A DNA stretch of 9,544 bases from NCBI GenBank assembly GCA_947628325.1, contig CANQZL010000044.1, positions 1 through 9,544 of the forward strand, written 5' to 3'. Under the pieces are notes generated by a model. The model made no database searches, was not told the DNA's origin, and worked only from the letters and a program-made list of their open reading frames with translations. The position numbers were made by a program, and so were the translations under genes. Of this stretch, positions 6,245 to 9,544 are shown piece by piece (the first letter of the stretch is position 1; every line of letters starts with the position of its first letter). This stretch comes from an uncultured Bacilli bacterium. GTDB taxonomy: Bacteria; Bacillota_I; Bacilli_A; RF39; UBA660.

Positions 6245-8290
6245 ATGAAAAAGGACTATATAGTTAAACAAAATGATATTAGAGATTGTGGGATATGTTG
6301 TTTAGAATCTATTATAAAATATTATCACGGCTATGTTCCATTAGAAACTTTAAGAATTGATACAAGAACTGATAATAATGGAACAACAGCCTATAATCTA
6401 ATTAAAACAGCCAAGAAATATGGTTTTAGTGCCATTGGTAAAAAAATAAATAGTTTAAATGAAAACATTATATTACCAGCCATTGCTCATATTGTAACAG
6501 CTAAAGGATTAAATCATTTTGTTGTTATCTATAAAATAACAAATAAAGAAGTTCTTCTAATGGATCCAGCTTATGGTTATAAAAAAGTATCTAAAAGTAA
6601 CTTTCTTAATGAATGGACTAATGTTATATTACTATTCAAACCTTTTAAAAGAATACCTCTATATATTGTAAAAAATAGTCTTAAAGAATTATTTATTACA
6701 ATCATTTTAAAAGAAAAAAAATTATTATTAAAAATATTAAGTACTAACATTGTTATAACTATTTTATCCATTATTATAAGTTACTATTTTAAAATAATTA
6801 CTAATTCATTAGAAAATAATTATTTAAATACAACTTTATTTATTATGTTTATATTTCTTATAATTAATATAATAAAATTATTTTATGATTATATAAGAAA
6901 TGAACTTGCTATATATTTAAATAAAAATATTAACTTACAAATTATTCCCGATTTCATCAAACATATTTTTAATCTCCCTTTAGATGTTATTAAATCGAGA
7001 ACAACTGGAGAAATTATAACTAGAGTAGGAGAACTATATAATATAAAAGAATTATTTACTGAAATATTTCTTACTATTATTCTAGATTTATTTCTGTGTT
7101 TGGGTTCGATATTTTTTCTTAATTATTTAAGTAAAGATTTATTTTTAATTCTTTGCATAATATCTATACTTTATATAATTATTGGTATTATAACAAGTCC
7201 TTTAATCCAGAAAAAAATAAATAATAACATCGACTTAGAAACAGAATTTAATTCTTATTTAAGTGAACAAATTGCTTCTATTGAATCAATGAATAACTTA
7301 AATGTTATTGATTACTATGAAGACAAATTAGAAGATAAATATGTTTCATATGAATTTGATACATTTAAGTATACAAAATTATTAAATGTTATTACTTCAA
7401 TAAAAAATATTATCAATGAACTAGGTTTATTTACTATTACAAGTTATGGTATATATCTAATTTGTTATAATAAACTAACTATCTTAGAATTAATTACTTT
7501 TAATAGTCTATTAACATATTTTATTAATCCCATAGAAAACGTAATTGACTTATTACCTAAATATCATTTAATAAAAATGTCTTTTAATAAAATAAAAGAA
7601 TTTTTAAATATAGAAGAAATAAATCTTGGTAAGGTAGAAGCCTTTACTAATGGAGATATAGTATTTAAAAATATCTCTTATTCATATGATGATTATCATA
7701 AAATATTTAATAATATTAATGGAACTATTAAATTAAAGTCACATGTTTTACTTAAAGGTCCTTCTGGAAGTGGAAAAAGCACTTTATGTCAAATGTTAAA
7801 TAAAAATATTGAGCGATATAGTGGAGTAATAAAAATAAATAATGTAAATATAAAAGACTATTCATTAGCAACTTTAAGAAAAAATGTTTTATATGTCTCA
7901 CAAAGAGAAAAAATATTTACTGATACAATAAAAAATAATATTACTTTAAATAAGTATTGTTCAATGGATGAATTAAATAAAGTTCTAAGTATTACTAAAG
8001 TTGATGAAATAATTAATAATAAGGAAATGCGATTAGAAACATTATTGTACGATGGCGGCTTTAATTTAAGTGGTGGTGAAAGACAAAGGATAGTTTTAGC
8101 TAGGGCAATTTTAAAGAAACCAAAGATTCTTATATTAGATGAATCATTAAGTGAAATTGATAAGACAAAAGAAACAGAAATATTATCTAGTATTGATAAG
8201 TATTTAGAAAATACAACATTAATTTATATTTCGCATACAGAAAATGACTATTTTAAATCAGTAATAGAAATGCAAGATTTATATGTATAA
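6245..8290 (+). CDS. C39 peptidase-containing ABC exporter for double-glycine peptides
   Basis: This 681-residue protein cuts leaders after Gly-Gly and exports the mature peptides through the membrane. Residues 1-125 form the C39 cysteine peptidase with QNDIRDCGICCLESI (Gln9, catalytic Cys15), NHFVV (His91) and MDPAYG (Asp107). Residues about 160-430 are the membrane domain, with about six segments and RTTGEIITR (252-260), a typical coupling region. Residues about 470-681 are the ATPase: Walker A GPSGSGKST (505-513), Q-loop Gln553 in VSQREKIF, signature LSGGE (608-612), Walker B ILILDES (628-634) and H-loop His664. All key residues are intact, and length is slightly short of the usual 700-720. 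I prefer ATG at 6245, with GGGAG at 6235-6239 five bases before it, over an in-frame GTG at 6230. It overlaps the accessory gene by eight bases and heads the operon containing two matching leader peptides. Confidence 0.95.
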   Translation: MKKDYIVKQNDIRDCGICCLESIIKYYHGYVPLETLRIDTRTDNNGTTAYNLIKTAKKYGFSAIGKKINSLNENIILPAIAHIVTAKGLNHFVVIYKITNKEVLLMDPAYGYKKVSKSNFLNEWTNVILLFKPFKRIPLYIVKNSLKELFITIILKEKKLLLKILSTNIVITILSIIISYYFKIITNSLENNYLNTTLFIMFIFLIINIIKLFYDYIRNELAIYLNKNINLQIIPDFIKHIFNLPLDVIKSRTTGEIITRVGELYNIKELFTEIFLTIILDLFLCLGSIFFLNYLSKDLFLILCIISILYIIIGIITSPLIQKKINNNIDLETEFNSYLSEQIASIESMNNLNVIDYYEDKLEDKYVSYEFDTFKYTKLLNVITSIKNIINELGLFTITSYGIYLICYNKLTILELITFNSLLTYFINPIENVIDLLPKYHLIKMSFNKIKEFLNIEEINLGKVEAFTNGDIVFKNISYSYDDYHKIFNNINGTIKLKSHVLLKGPSGSGKSTLCQMLNKNIERYSGVIKINNVNIKDYSLATLRKNVLYVSQREKIFTDTIKNNITLNKYCSMDELNKVLSITKVDEIINNKEMRLETLLYDGGFNLSGGERQRIVLARAILKKPKILILDESLSEIDKTKETEILSSIDKYLENTTLIYISHTENDYFKSVIEMQDLYV

Positions 8291-8702
8291 CAAATTTTCT
8301 TTAATTACTTTATTACCCCATAAACATCGTTTAATTAACTTTTTAATAATAATTACTTTTATAATAGCCATAATATTGTCTTATAAAATAAAAACTTATG
8401 ATTCGTATTTAGTATCAGGACTAAATAAATGTGATAATGATTTATGTGAAATCCAAATTACAGTACCCTATAATAAAATAGATATTTTTGCCTTAACTAA
8501 TAATATTGAATATCTAAATAAGCAGTACAGAGTATTAAATATTGTTTATAATGATCCTTATTTAGATAGTGGCATACCCTATCAAGATATAACAATTTCT
8601 ACAGATTTAAAGACTGAAGATAAAATCATCAATTTTAAAGTTTTATATAATAAGCAAAGAATAATAAGAAAAATAGAAAAATTACTGAAAGGAAGTGATT
8701 AG
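8283..8702 (+). CDS. Short HlyD/LcnD-like bacteriocin export accessory protein
   Basis: This 139-residue protein has a cytoplasmic N-terminus with KHR, one membrane segment at about 17-34, and an outside domain of about 100 residues. That domain reads as beta strands (EIQITVPYNKIDIF, QYRVLNIVYNDPYL, DITISTDL) and ends in INFKVLYNKQRIIRKIEKLL. This resembles the membrane-proximal part and C-terminus of HlyD/LcnD family partners of peptide ABC exporters. Normal family members have 400 or more residues including a coiled-coil hairpin and lipoyl domain, which are absent here. Two cysteines (50 and 55) sit close together outside the membrane. The start overlaps the transporter by eight bases without a good ribosome binding site of its own, so translation is probably coupled. 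An immunity role is the main alternative. Family assignment rests on topology, weak pattern and operon position. Confidence 0.7.
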   Translation: MYNKFSLITLLPHKHRLINFLIIITFIIAIILSYKIKTYDSYLVSGLNKCDNDLCEIQITVPYNKIDIFALTNNIEYLNKQYRVLNIVYNDPYLDSGIPYQDITISTDLKTEDKIINFKVLYNKQRIIRKIEKLLKGSD

Positions 8703-8704
8703 AA

Positions 8705-8857
8705 GTGCAAGCCTTATCTGAAGAAGAATTAGTTAATGTTTCAGGTGGTGGAATTAAAATTGGGATGGGAGTTGCTATTATAATAGGAAGTATAATTACT
8801 TTTGTAATAGGAGCTATTAATGGATTTTTAACAACTACTAAAACTTGTAAAAAATAA
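8705..8857 (+). CDS. Double-glycine bacteriocin precursor, peptide 1
   Basis: This 50-residue precursor starts at GTG, with AAAGGAAG (8688-8695) nine bases before it and two bases after the accessory gene's stop. Residues 4-15, LSEEELVNVSGG, match the double-glycine leader consensus LSxxELxxIxGG at every key position: Leu -12, Ser -11, Glu -8, Leu -7, Val -4, Gly -2 and Gly -1. Cleavage after Gly15 by the C39 domain would release a 35-residue core beginning GIKIGMGVAIII. The core is very hydrophobic and glycine-rich, has GxxxG (GIKIG) and ends polar and basic with one cysteine (KTCKK). These are traits of class II pore-forming bacteriocins. Its leader shares 18 identical bases (GAAGAATTAGTTAATGTT) with peptide 2. 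A signalling peptide is a less likely alternative. Confidence 0.87.
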   Translation: MQALSEEELVNVSGGGIKIGMGVAIIIGSIITFVIGAINGFLTTTKTCKK

Positions 8858-8874
8858 GATGAAGGAGGAGAAAA

Positions 8875-9033
8875 ATGAAAGACGAAGAATTAGTTAATGT
8901 TGTTGGTGGAGCTACTAGTTTTACTAGTGCAGCTTTTCTAAATGCTATAGCTAGAGGAATTGAAACATTATTTAATGTAGGAAAAGCTTTTGGTTCATCA
9001 TTAAAATTAATTTTTTCTAAAAAATGTAGTTAA
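8875..9033 (+). CDS. Double-glycine bacteriocin precursor, peptide 2
   Basis: This 52-residue precursor starts at ATG six bases after a perfect AAGGAGG (8862-8868). The leader is only 12 residues, MKDEELVNVVGG, keeping Glu -8, Leu -7, Val -4 and Gly-Gly. The 40-residue core begins ATSFTSAAFLNAI and looks like an amphipathic helix (FLNAIARGIETLFNVGKAFG). It contains the GxxxG motif GKAFG and has a C-terminal cysteine one residue from the end (SKKCS). Seventeen bases separate it from peptide 1, and a terminator follows directly, so it is the last gene of the operon. The stronger ribosome binding site and ATG may give more product than the GTG-started peptide 1. Pairing with peptide 1 as a two-component antimicrobial is inferred from adjacency, leaders and GxxxG motifs. 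Confidence 0.87.
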   Translation: MKDEELVNVVGGATSFTSAAFLNAIARGIETLFNVGKAFGSSLKLIFSKKCS

Positions 9034-9056
9034 GAAGAGCATAAACTCTTCTTTTT
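9032..9056 (+). terminator. Rho-independent terminator of the bacteriocin operon
   Basis: AAGAAGAG (9032-9039) pairs exactly with CTCTTCTT (9046-9053) around CATAAA, with T residues to 9056. It starts within the stop codon of peptide 2 and ends the operon just before the rpsU promoter. Confidence 0.85.
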
Positions 9057-9058
9057 CC

Positions 9059-9087
9059 TTGTCAAAAAAAATATGAAGTGTTATAAT
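9059..9087 (+). promoter_or_regulatory. Strong sigma-A-type promoter of rpsU
   Basis: TTGTCA (9059-9064), a 17-base spacer and a perfect TATAAT (9082-9087) with an extended TGT just before it. It is the best promoter in the window, as expected for a ribosomal protein gene. Transcription should start near 9094. Confidence 0.88.
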
Positions 9088-9118
9088 CATTTATAGTTAA
9101 TGAAGGGAGGGAAAATTA

Positions 9119-9310
9119 ATGACTAAAGTTGTAGTTCAAAATGGTAACATTGATGCTGCCTTAAAGAAATTTAAAGTTAAAGTTGCAAAAAGTGGAGTCC
9201 CTTCAAAACTAAAAGAAAAGAAATGCTATGATAAGCCAGGGGTTAAAAGACGTAAAGCCAAAGAGGAAATGATTAGGAATTCTCGTAAACGTAAGAGAAA
9301 CGATAGATAG
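9119..9310 (+). CDS. rpsU: Small-subunit ribosomal protein bS21
   Basis: This 63-residue, very basic protein belongs to the small ribosomal subunit near the anti-Shine-Dalgarno end of 16S rRNA. The bS21 pattern is clear: TKVVVQNGNIDAALKKFKVKVAKSG at the start, then KKCYDKPGVKRRKAKEE and a tail of Arg and Lys (RKRKR). Length is normal. GGGAGGG at 9105-9111 lies seven bases before the ATG. The yqeY-like gene starts ten bases after its stop, a pairing conserved in Bacilli. Confidence 0.96.
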   Translation: MTKVVVQNGNIDAALKKFKVKVAKSGVPSKLKEKKCYDKPGVKRRKAKEEMIRNSRKRKRNDR

Positions 9311-9320
9311 GATGATTTAA

Positions 9321-9544
9321 ATGACCTTAAACGATACTATTATAAAAGATATGACAGCAGCCATGAAAGCTCAAGATAAATTTAATTTATCAGTTCTTCG
9401 TATGTTAAAAAGTGCTTTACAATTAGAAAAAATTAGTAAAAAACACGATTTATCAGATGATGAAGTTATAGCTGTTATAAAAAAACAAGTTAAAATGCGT
9501 AAAGATAGCATTACTGAATATGAAAAATATGGTAAAACGGCTGA
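9321..9544 (+). CDS. yqeY: GatB/YqeY-domain protein, 3'-truncated by the window edge
   Basis: Seventy-four residues are visible of a protein that normally has about 150. MTLNDTIIKDMTAAMKAQDK, then LSVLRMLKSALQLEKI and DEVIAVIKKQVKMRKDSITEYEKYG are typical YqeY helices. The domain is related to the tail of GatB, part of the tRNA amidotransferase, but the cellular role of free YqeY is unclear. AGGA at 9309-9312, overlapping the rpsU stop, is the ribosome binding site. It is co-transcribed with rpsU from the promoter at 9059-9087. Confidence 0.93.
   Translation, partial: MTLNDTIIKDMTAAMKAQDKFNLSVLRMLKSALQLEKISKKHDLSDDEVIAVIKKQVKMRKDSITEYEKYGKTA

Noticed and set aside
6577..6771. A 64-codon minus-strand frame inside the C39-ABC gene
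   Set aside because: It is fully opposite a gene with intact catalytic motifs and has no independent support.
1..9544. CRISPR arrays, tRNA or rRNA genes, transposases
   Set aside because: No regularly spaced repeats, no cloverleaf-like segments and no transposase or integrase motifs were seen on either strand.

Overview
This is a very AT-rich window from a low-GC Gram-positive bacterium. The best guess is a gut-associated Bacilli/Erysipelotrichia or RF39-type lineage. That placement rests on composition, the conserved neighbours rpsU-yqeY and ylbJ/ylbL, and a family of anchored proteins ending in GDGTxxxPY that I recognise as common in such genomes. The code appears standard: the gene at 936-1853 ends at TGA directly after the conserved GDGT..KPY ending of its family, and all tryptophans seen are TGG. 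A Mycoplasma-type code is therefore unlikely.

Layout. (1) Positions 1-2349 hold a cell-surface cluster read rightwards. It has the 3' part of a wall-anchored protein with a sortase-type tail (IPVTG, hydrophobic stretch, basic end), a signal-peptide protein carrying the GDGT..KPY domain, and a small membrane-anchored protein. The last two genes overlap. (2) Positions 2339-4845 hold a ylbJ-like membrane protein on the minus strand. It diverges from a ylbL/SepM-type PDZ-Lon(S16) membrane protease, which is followed by an HD-domain hydrolase. (3) Positions 4846-5042 form a compact unit that looks like an overlooked small gene. It encodes a 26-residue hydrophobic peptide with a near-perfect Shine-Dalgarno, two mutually exclusive upstream hairpins (one covering the Shine-Dalgarno) and its own terminator. 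(4) Positions 5145-6173 hold a second, single-TM GDGT..PY surface protein with its own terminator. (5) Positions 6190-9056 hold a probable peptide-bacteriocin operon: a C39 peptidase-ABC transporter, an unusually short HlyD/LcnD-like accessory protein, two short precursor peptides with double-glycine leaders, and a terminator. (6) Positions 9059-9544 hold a strong extended -10 promoter, rpsU (ribosomal protein S21) and the start of yqeY.

How the genes work together. In the bacteriocin operon the C39 domain should cut the two LSEEELVNVSGG- and DEELVNVVGG-type leaders while the ABC module exports the cores, aided by the mini accessory protein. Each core has one GxxxG motif and one cysteine close to its C-terminus. 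This fits a two-peptide (class IIb-like) antimicrobial, possibly with a disulfide between the partners. No immunity gene is recognisable. The most noteworthy items are this peptide pair with its minimal accessory protein and the structured 26-residue peptide gene. All functional statements are from sequence reading only; no search or folding program was run.
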